From: Actinomycetota bacterium
Lineage (GTDB): Bacteria > Actinomycetota > Geothermincolia > Geothermincolales > RBG-13-55-18
DNA length: 64,000 bases
Assembly: GCA_028697145.1 (NCBI GenBank)
Contig: JAQVFR010000001.1
Location: 124,001 to 188,000 of the forward strand
Reading direction: 5' to 3'
Part shown: piece by piece, positions 1-8,442 of the stretch
Layout: every line of letters starts with the position of its first letter
How positions within the stretch are numbered: position 1 is the stretch's first letter
Translations under genes and position numbers: made by a program
The notes under the pieces: model-generated
What the model was told of the DNA's origin: nothing
Seen by the model: only the letters and a program-made list of their open reading frames with translations
The model's database searches: none

Positions 1-234
1 CTCCGCGATGGCGGGAAAGAGCTGCGCGCTCTCCCTCGCCAGATCGAGGTGGCTCCCCAACTGCTTCGTCTGCAGGGAGATAAAACCGTCGCAGGCCCCG
101 GAGGCGCCGCTGGCGAGGTCCTCCGCCTCCACGATCATGACCTCCGCGCCCTCCTTGCAGAGGTAATACGCGGTGGCGGCACCGATCACTCCCCCGCCTA
201 TGACAACTACCTCGGAACTGAGAACTTCAGCCAT
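1..234 (-). CDS. FAD-dependent amine/amino-acid dehydrogenase, SoxB/HcnC type (5' part only)
   Basis: The first 78 codons lie in the window; the rest continues beyond position 1. The N-terminus has a Rossmann dinucleotide motif (VVVIGGGVIGAATAYYL, residues 9-25) followed by an acidic residue at the end of the second strand and an ASGASG motif, as in the DAO/glycine oxidase/sarcosine oxidase beta fold. The ATG overlaps the stop of the upstream gene by 8 bases, so it is the last visible gene of a four-gene operon. In related complexes (sarcosine oxidase beta, HcnC, D-hydroxyproline dehydrogenase, archaeal dye-linked proline dehydrogenase) this subunit oxidises the amine substrate. The substrate cannot be read from this fragment. 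Confidence 0.8.
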   Translation of the reverse strand, partial: MAEVLSSEVVVIGGGVIGAATAYYLCKEGAEVMIVEAEDLASGASGACDGFISLQTKQLGSHLDLARESAQLFPAIAE

Positions 235-994
235 TTTCTCCCCCTAACCGGCCCAGCTTCACGGGGCGGACGGGAGGCCTGACCTTGAAAACGCCGACTC
301 CCTCCCGGTCCCTGAACGCCGCCGTCGAGAACTCATCCACGAGCATCGCCTGGCAGAACCTCCCCTGGCAATAACCCAACCCTACACGCGAGAACCTCCT
401 CAGGGCCCGCAGTGAATTGAAACCCATCGCCGCGTACTCTCGGGCCTGAGAGCGCGATATCTCCTCGCAACGGCACAGGAGATGGTCTTCTTCCCGCTGG
501 CAGCCGCGTACTTCCAGCGGCTCTCCTATAGACATTACTCGGATTCTCACTCCTCTTACCTTTAGGGCCCATTCCTCCGGGACATCGACGGTCACCAGGA
601 GCGAGTGGTCTCTTTTGTTCATCTTCGCCGTCTTAACCACCTTTCCCTTGCCCAGCGGTGAACCGTCCTCGTCCAGGGCCCAGACCTCATCACCCGCTTT
701 TATCTCCTCTTTCATCTCGTAGGGCAGGGTAAGGCGCGCCCCTCCGTCCCGCGATGAGCGGTCCAGCAGGTATATGGCCATGCCGGGGCATATGGCGACA
801 CAGCGCCCGCAGCCGTTGCAGAGCCCCGGGTCGTAGCGGGGCAGGTCACATACGTTCTTTCCCACCACGATGGCGCCCCTGGCGCAGACAGCCTCGCACG
901 GGTCGCAGGGTATCTCCTCGCGGCAGTCCAAAATCGCCACCGCTCCCCCCTCGGCTCTACGCCATATCTCGTCGATGTCGCCGCTCTCCCCCAT
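227..994 (-). CDS. Ferredoxin-like subunit with 4Fe-4S and BFD-like 2Fe-2S domains
   Basis: A 255-residue electron-transfer subunit. The N-terminal part has eight or more cysteines arranged for two 4Fe-4S clusters (C30, C33, C37 and C59, C62, C65, C69, with further cysteines at 24 and 49). The C-terminal part has the C-x-C and C-x4-C pattern of a BFD-like 2Fe-2S domain (C174, C176, C209, C214). It sits between the NAD/FAD subunit (12-base gap) and the amine dehydrogenase subunit (8-base overlap). In sarcosine oxidase alpha or HcnB the BFD-like domain is usually part of the FAD/NAD subunit; here it is on a separate protein fused to ferredoxin clusters. Its likely job is to pass electrons between the flavin subunits and a soluble carrier. 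Confidence 0.75.
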   Translation of the reverse strand: MGESGDIDEIWRRAEGGAVAILDCREEIPCDPCEAVCARGAIVVGKNVCDLPRYDPGLCNGCGRCVAICPGMAIYLLDRSSRDGGARLTLPYEMKEEIKAGDEVWALDEDGSPLGKGKVVKTAKMNKRDHSLLVTVDVPEEWALKVRGVRIRVMSIGEPLEVRGCQREEDHLLCRCEEISRSQAREYAAMGFNSLRALRRFSRVGLGYCQGRFCQAMLVDEFSTAAFRDREGVGVFKVRPPVRPVKLGRLGGENG

Positions 995-1006
995 GTCCTC
1001 CCCTCC

Positions 1007-2080
1007 TCAGGCGCAGTACAAGCTGCATTTCGCCGCCATCCTGGCCTCTCCGTAAGGGCCTCTCCTCAGGTCCGCCAGGCGGCGGCTCACCGCCGCTCTT
1101 CTCGCCGCCGCCTGGCGCTTTTTCATTGATCCCATTTCCTCGGCGGCGGAGATCCCCGACATCCTCCCCTCCTCCATGGCCACCGATGCCTCCTCCACGC
1201 CTGCCGCGTCTCCCGCCACGTAGACTCCCTGCAGGCCGGCACGCATTTTTTCGTCGTGCCAGGGAAGAAACCCGCCCAGCTCTTCCCGGAAGACCATCCT
1301 GCAGCCGCGCATGGCGGCGAGCTCCGCCATGGGGCTCATCCCCACCGCCATGCACAGGGAGTCCGCCTCGAAGAGCACCGTCCTCCCCCCGCGCAGATCC
1401 TTCACCACGACCGCCTCCAGGCCGTCCCTTCCCCGCGCGGATATGATGCGGTGGCCCGGGTATATGGGTACTCCCTCCCGCCTGACGCGGTCGAGGTGTA
1501 CTTCGTAGCCGCTCACGCCGTGCGACGCCTCGACGATACCCACGACATCGGCGCCGGCCTGTAGCAGCTGATAGCTGACGATGAGCCCGACGTTTCCAGC
1601 GCCGGCTATCAGCACCCTCTTTCCCGGCAGCACACCGTGCACGTTTACAAGGGTCTGGGCGGCGCCAGCGCCCATGATGCCCGGAAGCGTCCACCCCGGA
1701 AAGGCGATGGTCTTCTCCGACGCTCCGGTTGCGATCACGACCGCCTGCGGGCGGACGAGATAAACGCCCCCGGGGCCGTCGACCATCAGCTCGCCTTCAG
1801 GGAAGAAAGCGATCACGCTCGAGCCAAGACGGATATCGACGCCGGCCCGCAGGCATTCAGCGATGAGATCGTCCGCTATCTCGTAACCCCTTTTTCCCGC
1901 GCCGTGACGTCGGGACCCGAAAAAGCGGTGGACCTGCTTGAACAACTGCCCTCCGGCGCGCTCGTTCTCGTCGAGCACGACCACGGGCACTCCCGACCTC
2001 GCCGCCTCCACAGCCGCGCACAGACCGGCGGGGCCCGCGCCCACAACCGCCAGCGCCGTGTGCTCCAGCGGGAGGTTCAC
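1007..2080 (-). CDS. FAD/NAD(P)-binding oxidoreductase subunit, SoxA/HcnB type
   Basis: A 357-residue two-dinucleotide-binding-domain flavoprotein. The first nucleotide site is VVGAGPAGLCAAVEAARSG near residues 12-30 and the second is LIAGAGNVG near residue 155; a C-terminal GDAAGV motif binds the FAD pyrophosphate. It resembles the FAD-binding core of sarcosine oxidase alpha and HcnB but lacks their C-terminal BFD-like domain, which is on the next gene. Its start overlaps the stop of the 2Fe-2S subunit in an ATGA arrangement, so the two are translationally coupled. Expected role: electron exchange between NAD(P) or a carrier and the iron-sulfur subunits of the complex. Confidence 0.8.
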   Translation of the reverse strand: MNLPLEHTALAVVGAGPAGLCAAVEAARSGVPVVVLDENERAGGQLFKQVHRFFGSRRHGAGKRGYEIADDLIAECLRAGVDIRLGSSVIAFFPEGELMVDGPGGVYLVRPQAVVIATGASEKTIAFPGWTLPGIMGAGAAQTLVNVHGVLPGKRVLIAGAGNVGLIVSYQLLQAGADVVGIVEASHGVSGYEVHLDRVRREGVPIYPGHRIISARGRDGLEAVVVKDLRGGRTVLFEADSLCMAVGMSPMAELAAMRGCRMVFREELGGFLPWHDEKMRAGLQGVYVAGDAAGVEEASVAMEEGRMSGISAAEEMGSMKKRQAAARRAAVSRRLADLRRGPYGEARMAAKCSLYCA

Positions 2081-2385
2081 TCGCCTGGCCTCCCCGGGGT
2101 ATCCACCCTCATGCCGTCGCGCACCGCAGTCATACAGGTGCGAACGTTAGGCTCGCCGTCGACGGTCATGGCGCATTCCGTGCAGCGCCCGATCATGCAG
2201 AAAGGCCCGCGCGGCTCGCCCAAGCGCGGGGAGTAGCGGGTGGTCCTGATGCCGTGCGCGTAGAGCGCGGCCGCAATGGGCTCGCCCTCTCGCGCCTTGA
2301 GCGGCACGCCGTCCACGTATATGGTCACGAGCTTCCCGCCCTCCATCTCTCCCAGCACCGCGTGTCGGCCTACCCTGAGATCCAT
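2077..2385 (-). CDS. 2Fe-2S ferredoxin-like subunit (SoxA N-terminal/HcnA type)
   Basis: A 102-residue protein of the (2Fe-2S)-binding type found as HcnA or as the N-terminal domain of sarcosine oxidase alpha. Cluster ligands are C63, C68, C71 and C84. The start is supported by an AGGAGG ribosome site eight bases upstream of the ATG. It is the first gene of the operon, divergent from the gene at 2527; the region between them holds an AT-rich stretch around 2478-2490. Together with the next three genes it forms a dehydrogenase complex that would feed electrons from an amine, imino acid or amino acid into the cell's redox pool. Confidence 0.8.
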   Translation of the reverse strand: MDLRVGRHAVLGEMEGGKLVTIYVDGVPLKAREGEPIAAALYAHGIRTTRYSPRLGEPRGPFCMIGRCTECAMTVDGEPNVRTCMTAVRDGMRVDTPGRPGE

Positions 2386-2526
2386 CGTCCGTGACCTCCT
2401 TCAGTATCCATCCGTCCCGCGTGCCTGCCGTGACGCGCCCATCTCGAGCTGACTTTGTGTGCGCGCCCTTTCTATGGATAATATAATGCATTGCAGCCTG
2501 TGGGATATCAGCGAAGGAGGGACGGC

Positions 2527-3039
2527 TTGCACATCACGGAAGAACAGATGCAGGAACTGCGGCTTGGTGCCCTGACCGCCATAGACGGACTGTGGTTCAT
2601 GGCCGTGGAGGAGAAGTACGGGTTCGATACCGCCCTAGAGCTGGACCTCGAGGTCTGGAAGAACTACGGGAGGGTGCTCCTGAAAAGGATATCCCGCATG
2701 CTTGGCCTGGCGATGGACCCGGAGGAGCCCATCGACCTCGCTACGGTGAACTTGCTCATGGAAACGGTCTGCCATGTAGACGGCACGCAATGCGGGGGGG
2801 AGGTAGGGGATGGCGAGATCGTCTTCCGGGTGCACCGCTGTTCCTGGTGGGACAATCTCAGCCGTTCCGGGCGTGAATCGCACGTGCCCTGCGAGTTCGT
2901 GGACAATACCATCTTTCGCGACTGGCTCGAGTACGTGGACCCCACCTTGAGCTTCGAGATCACGCATTCACTGCCCAGGGGGGACGATCACTGCGAATGG
3001 GTCATCGGGAGGCGCATCACGGAGCAAGGGCGCGAGTGA
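2527..3039 (+). CDS. DUF6125-like protein of unknown function
   Basis: About 170 residues. The N-terminal half is helical and has an IDGLWFMAVEEKYG motif (residues 15-28) and a VWKNYGRVLLKRI stretch, which I associate with DUF6125-type proteins. The C-terminal half is rich in Cys, His and Trp (for example C-x4-C near the middle and RCSWW), suggesting a ligand or metal site, but no function is known to me. I chose the TTG at 2527 because an AAGGAGGG ribosome site ends six bases before it; an upstream in-frame TTG at 2491 has no such site. A TATAAT box lies at 2482-2487. The 3' end overlaps the convergent regulator gene by 23 bases. Confidence 0.65.
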   Translation: MHITEEQMQELRLGALTAIDGLWFMAVEEKYGFDTALELDLEVWKNYGRVLLKRISRMLGLAMDPEEPIDLATVNLLMETVCHVDGTQCGGEVGDGEIVFRVHRCSWWDNLSRSGRESHVPCEFVDNTIFRDWLEYVDPTLSFEITHSLPRGDDHCEWVIGRRITEQGRE

Positions 3040-3946
3040 CGAACTCCACCGCCTCGCGGGTGATCTCCTCCATGTTGTGCTTGAGGGGGTCCTCCATCCA
3101 GTAGTTGGCCAGGCGTACCAGCTGGCCTATTATGGCGTTGGCCGCTATGTCCGGGTGGATCTGCCTGATGGTCCCTTCCTTTACCCCGCGCACGATGGTC
3201 ATCTTGAGGTCCTTGACCGTCCACGCCATGATCTGGGCCAGTTTGCGCTCGTAAGGGGTGTCGGCGAGGACAGATTCCTCCAGGTAGAGGGTATAGATCT
3301 CGCGGTTTTCCACGATCACCTGGAAGGCGACGGGTATGGCGATACGTATTCGCTCCAGCATATCGGGGACGGACGCTATCTCCTCCGATACCCTCGACCT
3401 GAAAACCCGGACCCCTTCCTCGGCCAGGTCCAGGAGCAGGTCCTCCTTGCCGGAATAATGTTCGTAGAACTCACCGGCGGTTATACCGGCCTGCTCGATT
3501 ATGTCCTCCTCCGCGGTGGCGTAGTAACCCTGCTGCGAGAAAAGCCGTGAGCCCGTCTCCATTATGCGTTCGCGCGCGTCCTTCCGGGAGGGCGATTCCT
3601 CCATCCCCTCGGCGACGGCGTCCTCCGACACGAGGTTCGGGCTGCCGCTCATGTCCCTCCATATCTTGATCTTCTTGGACATGATCTCTTTTATCTGCTC
3701 CAGGGGCAGGTGTTTCTGCAGCTGCAGCCTTCTCACGTAGTTGATCATCTGGATGTAGGAGGGATCGTAGTAGGCCATGTTCTTGTGGGTCTTCACGGGG
3801 GGAGGAAGCAGGCCGATGCGCACGTAGTAGTTTATGGCCGAGGTGGATACCCCCGTGGCCCGGGATACCTGGGACACCTTCAGCAGGGATTCGAGCTCGG
3901 GCTGCCTGGCGGCCTTTCTCGTTCTCGGTGGCTTTTTATCAGACAT
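3017..3946 (-). CDS. Double-HTH transcription regulator: MerR domain fused to TetR domain
   Basis: A 309-residue protein. Residues about 22-95 form a MerR-type winged helix (KVSQVSRATGVSTSAINYYV, then wings with GLLPPP and a long linker helix). Residues about 122-309 are a complete TetR-family repressor: the HTH includes YYATAEEDIIEQAG and EFYEHYSGKEDLL, and a helical ligand domain follows. TetR proteins of this size usually control lipid or drug genes, and MerR-TetR fusions are uncommon. A 19-bp inverted repeat abuts the start codon and covers the -10 box, so it probably represses itself. The mRNA looks leaderless. The target genes are not obvious from the neighbourhood. Confidence 0.85.
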   Translation of the reverse strand: MSDKKPPRTRKAARQPELESLLKVSQVSRATGVSTSAINYYVRIGLLPPPVKTHKNMAYYDPSYIQMINYVRRLQLQKHLPLEQIKEIMSKKIKIWRDMSGSPNLVSEDAVAEGMEESPSRKDARERIMETGSRLFSQQGYYATAEEDIIEQAGITAGEFYEHYSGKEDLLLDLAEEGVRVFRSRVSEEIASVPDMLERIRIAIPVAFQVIVENREIYTLYLEESVLADTPYERKLAQIMAWTVKDLKMTIVRGVKEGTIRQIHPDIAANAIIGQLVRLANYWMEDPLKHNMEEITREAVEFVTRALAP

Positions 3947-3966
3947 ATGTTAAGTATAAGTTAACA
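3947..3966 (-). promoter_or_regulatory. Leaderless promoter and inverted-repeat operator of the MerR-TetR gene
   Basis: On the minus strand TATACT (3953-3958) is followed by exactly six bases and then the ATG at 3946, the spacing of a leaderless transcript. An inverted repeat TGTTAA-N7-TTAACA (3948-3966) covers this -10 box, a good position for autorepression by the adjacent regulator. The binding protein is inferred. Confidence 0.55.
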
Positions 3967-4028
3967 CTAAGCGAAGTGGAATAGGCAATAATCCGTCCGC
4001 GTTTCCGGCGACGCGCATCATGCCGCCG

Positions 4029-5330
4029 TTACGACAAGGCGTTTTCGTGGTCGTATATCATGAGTCCCGACGCGAGCTTGGGGTAGAAATAGGAGCTCTT
4101 GTGGGGCATACGCTCTCCGCCCTCGGCGATGTCCCATATCTCATCCATGCGCGTGGGGCGCACGATGAATGCCGCTTCCGCCTCCCCCTCGCTCAGCGCG
4201 GACATCGCGGCGCTCTCCCAGGGGGTGAAATACAGGTCGCCGTTCTCCGCCAGCACGGAGGAGTCGAGGCCCAGGCATTCCTCGAGGACCAGGGAATGGA
4301 GGACGGATATGTCGAGGTTTTTCCATTCCGCGCTCTCCGGCCCCCCCAGGATGCCTTCCGGCTCCACTCCTTCCCGCAGCGACAGCAGCGCGACGCCAGC
4401 CGCAGTGGCCATGACGAAGGCCGGCCGCCGCGAGGACGCGAGCCTGTCCCCGAGCATCCCCGCGCGGGAAGTCGCATCGCCCCGCAAGGCCTCCACGTGG
4501 AAATAGCGCTCGAGGCGCCGGCAAGCTTCCTCCGGCGTCAGCGTCAGCCGGCGCAGGACGCGGTGGACGGGCAGCACGGCGAGCCCCGGGTCCTCGGAAC
4601 GGAATAGCACCACGGAGACGTAGGCTGCGGCATGGGCCTCGCTCGCGGTGGCGTGTTTCTCCCCGCTGTACGCGAGGGCGGTCTCGTAGCGATGATGGCC
4701 GTCCGCTATGATCAGCTTTTTCCCGCGAAGCGACGCCTTCAGCCTTTCCGCGCCGTCTCCTGCCTCCAGCCGCCATACCCGGTGGCGCACCCCCTCGTCG
4801 TCTGTTACCTCCATGAAGCAGGGTTGCGCGGCCGCCTCCTCGAGCAGGGGCAGTACCTCCTCCTCTCGGTCGCGGAAAACGGTGAAGATCTGGCTGAAAT
4901 TAGCGCGGCAGGCCCGCAGCAGGTTCAGCCTCTCGGCCCTGGTCCGCGGGAAGGTCCTCTCGTGGGGGAGTATCTCCCCACTCGAGAAATCCCTGCATCT
5001 CAGCAGGGCCAACATGCCCGTGCGGCTCACTTCCCCGCTCGCGGGCAGGGCATATGTCTGGCGATATACGTAGAAGCACTGCGCGCCGTCGCAGGCGAGA
5101 ACGCCTCCCTTTTTCCAGGCACGGAAGAGGGTGGCCGCATTGTTCCAGAAGTCGGCGTCGCCGCCCGGCTGCGGCAGTATCAACCTCGCTATGTTGTAGG
5201 GGGACCGGGACAGCAGCACGTTCCTTTTCTTTTCGTCTATTACATCGTAGGGAGGGGCTATCGCCCTCGCCAGGTCCTCGACAACCTGCGGATTATAAAA
5301 AGTGCCCCTGAAGGGCCTTATGTCAGCCAA
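4029..5330 (-). CDS. DUF1015 family protein
   Basis: About 433 residues, the usual size of DUF1015 proteins. The N-terminus matches the family (ADIRPFRGTFYNPQVVEDLARAIAPPYDVID) and further family features are a GEILPHERTFPRTRAERL segment and an IADGHHRYETALAY motif. The family includes an ADP-dependent serine kinase in archaea and SbnI-like proteins, but most members have no assigned role. I prefer the TTG at 5328-5330, preceded by GGGAG at seven bases, because family members begin right before the DIRPFRG motif; the frame is open further upstream to 5435. It is monocistronic, divergent from the MerR gene at 5774. Confidence 0.8.
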   Translation of the reverse strand: MADIRPFRGTFYNPQVVEDLARAIAPPYDVIDEKKRNVLLSRSPYNIARLILPQPGGDADFWNNAATLFRAWKKGGVLACDGAQCFYVYRQTYALPASGEVSRTGMLALLRCRDFSSGEILPHERTFPRTRAERLNLLRACRANFSQIFTVFRDREEEVLPLLEEAAAQPCFMEVTDDEGVRHRVWRLEAGDGAERLKASLRGKKLIIADGHHRYETALAYSGEKHATASEAHAAAYVSVVLFRSEDPGLAVLPVHRVLRRLTLTPEEACRRLERYFHVEALRGDATSRAGMLGDRLASSRRPAFVMATAAGVALLSLREGVEPEGILGGPESAEWKNLDISVLHSLVLEECLGLDSSVLAENGDLYFTPWESAAMSALSEGEAEAAFIVRPTRMDEIWDIAEGGERMPHKSSYFYPKLASGLMIYDHENALS

Positions 5331-5773
5331 CTCATTTCTCCCATTTATTACCAAACCCATGGGGCTTATCAAGGCGCTACCTGAAATATTATATCCCCTG
5401 CCAAACCCCTTGTATATCCGCTCCACGCTATACACCCCGCTTTCCCTGCGCGTTCACTCCCGGCGCGCCCCGACGCTTTGCGCTATGCGAGCGCTGATGG
5501 CATCGTCTCCATCGCCGCGTTTGTTTACCCTTTCGGCGGCGGCGGTGGACATACCTCTATCGCGGCCGAAATATGGCAAGAAAACACCGGGCGTGCCGGA
5601 TTTCGCGGCCCCGCAGCGCTTTTTCTCCCGCGGGAAGAAAAAAAGTCCCGCGATTTACTGGTTTGCTATTGAATCTTCACAGTCGGATGTATTAAATATA
5701 ATCTTACCGATCTAAGAGGACTACTCGCATCCTTCGGTGATTAAAGCATCCTTACCGGCCCGGGGAGGGCGAT
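5331..5773. other. Intergenic region between divergent genes
   Basis: No convincing gene is visible. It holds the upstream region of the DUF1015 gene (including possible N-terminal extension codons up to 5435), an AT/GC inverted repeat around CTCCCGCGGGAAG near 5625-5645, and the putative promoter of the MerR gene at its right end. Confidence 0.5.
5669..5702 (+). promoter_or_regulatory. Putative promoter of the MerR-family gene
   Basis: TTGAAT (5669-5674), 18 bases, TAAATA (5693-5698), overlapping a TATAAT (5697-5702). The region is AT-rich compared with its surroundings and lies about 70 bases upstream of the start codon. Confidence 0.4.
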
Positions 5774-6226
5774 ATGACATTCAACGCGGAACAAGCCGTT
5801 TGCATTTCCGGTTGTTCCCTGCGCCAGTTGCGCTACTGGAGGGATACCCGTCTCGTACAGCCAGCCTGTTTCGAGAGAGATGAGGACGGCAAGCTCGACG
5901 AACGCTACGATTTCGCCAACCTCGTCGAGTTGAGGACCATCATGGGCATGCTGCAGAAGGGCGTCAGCCTGCAAAAGATACGCAAGACCCTTATCTACCT
6001 GCGCGAGCACACCGATTATTCGCGACCTCTGGCGCAATGCAAGCTCGTGACTGATGGTTCCACCATCTTCGAGATATGCGAGAGCGAGGCGAGCATCCTG
6101 GACACCCTCAGGCGCGGGCAGGTGGCGCTGTGCATCGCGCTGGACGGCATCTGCGACGACCTCTCGGCCCGCCTGGTGGAGATAAGCCAGGACCGCGAGA
6201 TCTTCGTGGAGCGGCTCATGGCCTGA
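5774..6226 (+). CDS. MerR-family transcription regulator
   Basis: A 150-residue protein. The N-terminal winged helix has the MerR pattern: a helix-turn-helix with CSLRQLRYWRDTRLVQP (about residues 14-30), a wing with a charged loop, and a second helical pair LVELRTIMGMLQKGVSLQKIRK. The C-terminal half is a short unassigned domain (residues about 85-150) with no clear effector motif. The start is supported by GGGAGGG before the ATG. The radical SAM gene follows 131 bases downstream on the same strand and may be its target; this is inferred only from position. Confidence 0.8.
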   Translation: MTFNAEQAVCISGCSLRQLRYWRDTRLVQPACFERDEDGKLDERYDFANLVELRTIMGMLQKGVSLQKIRKTLIYLREHTDYSRPLAQCKLVTDGSTIFEICESEASILDTLRRGQVALCIALDGICDDLSARLVEISQDREIFVERLMA

Positions 6227-6357
6227 AACCGGCCGCCGAGACCCCGCGATCCGAGTGCTACCGGGTTCCGCGCGCTGTGCTTGCCGGATTGCCTTGCTGA
6301 CTGTTCAGCAGGCGTTTATCATTGACTACATGGTAAAGGCTCTACCGAGGCAGTACG

Positions 6358-8073
6358 ATGATATTCGCTAAACCGGACATCGCCCTTCTGCATCCTCCGA
6401 GCATATACGACTTCAGGCGCATGACCATCGTGCCCAGCCCCATAAGCGATCTCGTGCCCTCCACCCCGGTCTTCGAGATGTATCCCATCGGCTTCACCTA
6501 CCTCGGGGAGTACCTGGAGCGCAATGGCATCAACACCCGTGTGATCAACCTCGCCCAGCGCATGCTGGAGAGCGGCAAGTTCAATGTGCCCAGGTTCCTG
6601 TCCCGCATCGAGCCGGCCGCTTTCGGCATCGACCTCCACTGGCTCACCCACGCCCAGGGCGCCCTGGAGGTGGCCCGCGTGGTCAAGGAGGTCCATCCCC
6701 GTGTCCCTGTGATCATGGGGGGCTATTCCGCCACCTTTTTCCACCGCGAACTCATGGACTATCCCCAGGTGGACTACGTCCTGCGCGGAGATTCGACGGA
6801 GGAACCGCTGCGTATGCTCGTCGAGGCCATCATGCAGGGCGGCGCGATGGAGGACATTCCCAACCTGACCTGGCGGGACCGCAACGGCGGCGTGGTGGAG
6901 AACCCCCTCACCTACTGCCCGGCCAGCCTCGATTACCTCGGAAACAACTACAAGTACATGATCCGCTCCGCCCTGAAGTACGGCGACTGGAAAAGCCTGC
7001 GGGCTTTCTGGAACTGGTGGAGTTATCCCATAACCATGGTCCTCACCTGCCGGGGCTGCTCGCATGATTGCGCCTTTTGCGGCGGTTCCAGCAGCGCGCT
7101 CTCCCATTTCTGCGGGAGGGCAAAGCCCGCTTTCCGGGCCCCCGAGAAGATCGCCTATGATGTCGAGCTGCTCTCCAAATTCACGACCGCGCCCATCTTC
7201 ATCCTCGGCGACCTCCTGCAGGGCGGAAAGGATTATGCGCTGGAAACCCTGGAGTTCATAAGCCACATAGCCCCCAGGAACCATATCGTGATGGAGCTCT
7301 TCGCTCCCGCACCCAGGGAATACTTCGATCGTGTCGCCTCCAGCCTCGAGCACTTCGACTTCCAGTTCTCGCCCGAGACCCACGACGAGGCCATCAGGGA
7401 GAGCATCGGCAAGCCATACGGCAACGATGAGATGGAGCGCAGCATAGCCTGGTCTCTCGACGCGGGCTGCGAAAAATTCGATATCTTCTTCATGATCGGG
7501 CTGCCGGGACAGACGCGTGACTCCGTCATGGAGAGCGTGGAATACTGCGGCATGCTCCTGCGCAAATACGGGCCGCGCCTTAATCCGTCCATAGGTCCCC
7601 TGGCCCCCTTCATCGACCCCGCGTGCTGCTTTTACCGCGACCCTGACGGGTACGGCTACAGCCTTGTCCATCACACCCTGGACGATCACGCGCGCGCGTC
7701 GCTCTCTCCCCACTGGCGCGACCTGCTCGGATACGAGACGTCCTTGATGACCCGACAGGACATCGTCGACGTGACCTACGAGGCCATGCTGGCGCTCAAC
7801 GCCATCAAGGAGAGCAACGGGCTCATATCCCCTGGCCATGCCGCCATGAACGAACGCCGTATCCATGACTCCATCTCCCTGCTCAAGATGGTCGACGACG
7901 TCCTGGAGATCTCAAACCCGGGCCTGCAGGCGAACGAACTCGAAAAACTGCACGGCGAAGCGGTGAAGCTGTCCGGCCAGCTCTACCTGCCCAAGGAGGA
8001 ATTGATGTGGCCTGTCACGGGAAGCCGCTTCCGGCGCCTCAACGTCCTGCGCATCCTCCTGGACTGGGTCTAA
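6358..8073 (+). CDS. B12-binding-domain radical SAM enzyme
   Basis: A 571-residue protein. The N-terminal third looks like a cobalamin-binding Rossmann domain (PIGFTYLGEYLERNGINTRVINLA, then VPVIMGGYSATFFHRELM). The radical SAM cluster motif is C234-x3-C238-x2-C241 in CSHDCAFCGG, with another cysteine at 231. Downstream are a SAM-barrel segment (FQFSPETHDEAIRESIGKPY) and an IGLPGQTRDSV motif typical of this superfamily. The C-terminal ~100 residues are family specific. It resembles the group annotated as B12-binding/radical SAM proteins of unknown substrate (TIGR04190-like). No partner enzyme is nearby, so the reaction is unknown. Confidence 0.85.
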   Translation: MIFAKPDIALLHPPSIYDFRRMTIVPSPISDLVPSTPVFEMYPIGFTYLGEYLERNGINTRVINLAQRMLESGKFNVPRFLSRIEPAAFGIDLHWLTHAQGALEVARVVKEVHPRVPVIMGGYSATFFHRELMDYPQVDYVLRGDSTEEPLRMLVEAIMQGGAMEDIPNLTWRDRNGGVVENPLTYCPASLDYLGNNYKYMIRSALKYGDWKSLRAFWNWWSYPITMVLTCRGCSHDCAFCGGSSSALSHFCGRAKPAFRAPEKIAYDVELLSKFTTAPIFILGDLLQGGKDYALETLEFISHIAPRNHIVMELFAPAPREYFDRVASSLEHFDFQFSPETHDEAIRESIGKPYGNDEMERSIAWSLDAGCEKFDIFFMIGLPGQTRDSVMESVEYCGMLLRKYGPRLNPSIGPLAPFIDPACCFYRDPDGYGYSLVHHTLDDHARASLSPHWRDLLGYETSLMTRQDIVDVTYEAMLALNAIKESNGLISPGHAAMNERRIHDSISLLKMVDDVLEISNPGLQANELEKLHGEAVKLSGQLYLPKEELMWPVTGSRFRRLNVLRILLDWV

Positions 8074-8115
8074 ACCCTCGAATCCCTGTCCGCGCACGCC
8101 CGCTCTCTCCATAAT

Positions 8116-8332
8116 CCGCCGACAGGGCCCGGTTTTGCGTCCGAGCCGGAGGCGAGGAATGTCAAGACCAAGACCTCGCCCACCCCACAAGGCCAGCGAC
8201 GCGAAGCGCTGTGGGCCGGGATTTATCCTTGCCCCATGCTCCCATTACATCGAGACCAAACGTATCGATTTATTGCCACCTCTGCCGTATGGATCCTGGT
8301 ACCCTCCGGGGAAACGCAGGGAAGAGTGGCCT
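8116..8332. repeat. Dispersed intergenic repeat, copy 1
   Basis: About 217 bases resembling a second segment at 57517-57730. Shared blocks include CCGCCGACAGG, GGCGAGGAATG, CCAGCGACGCGAAGCGC and GGATTTATCCT in the same order and spacing. It lies between the convergent radical SAM and FmdB genes. No coding potential is supported. Confidence 0.75.
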
Positions 8333-8442
8333 GCGCACCCGCTGAAGTGACCGGCCTCCGCTTCTCGGGCGGGATGGATTGCGCTGGTTGTATGCGTACG
8401 GGATACCACGAGGTATGGTAAATGTCGTGAAGGCTCGGCCGG

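Noticed and set aside
5478-5672. Small frame of 64 codons in the DUF1015-MerR intergenic region
   Set aside because: No ribosome site, no recognisable domain and atypical composition.
6319-7866. Long open frame antisense to the radical SAM gene
   Set aside because: It is a shadow in a GC-rich gene: no family similarity, biased toward His/Gly/Val/Glu, and the plus-strand gene has clear radical SAM motifs.
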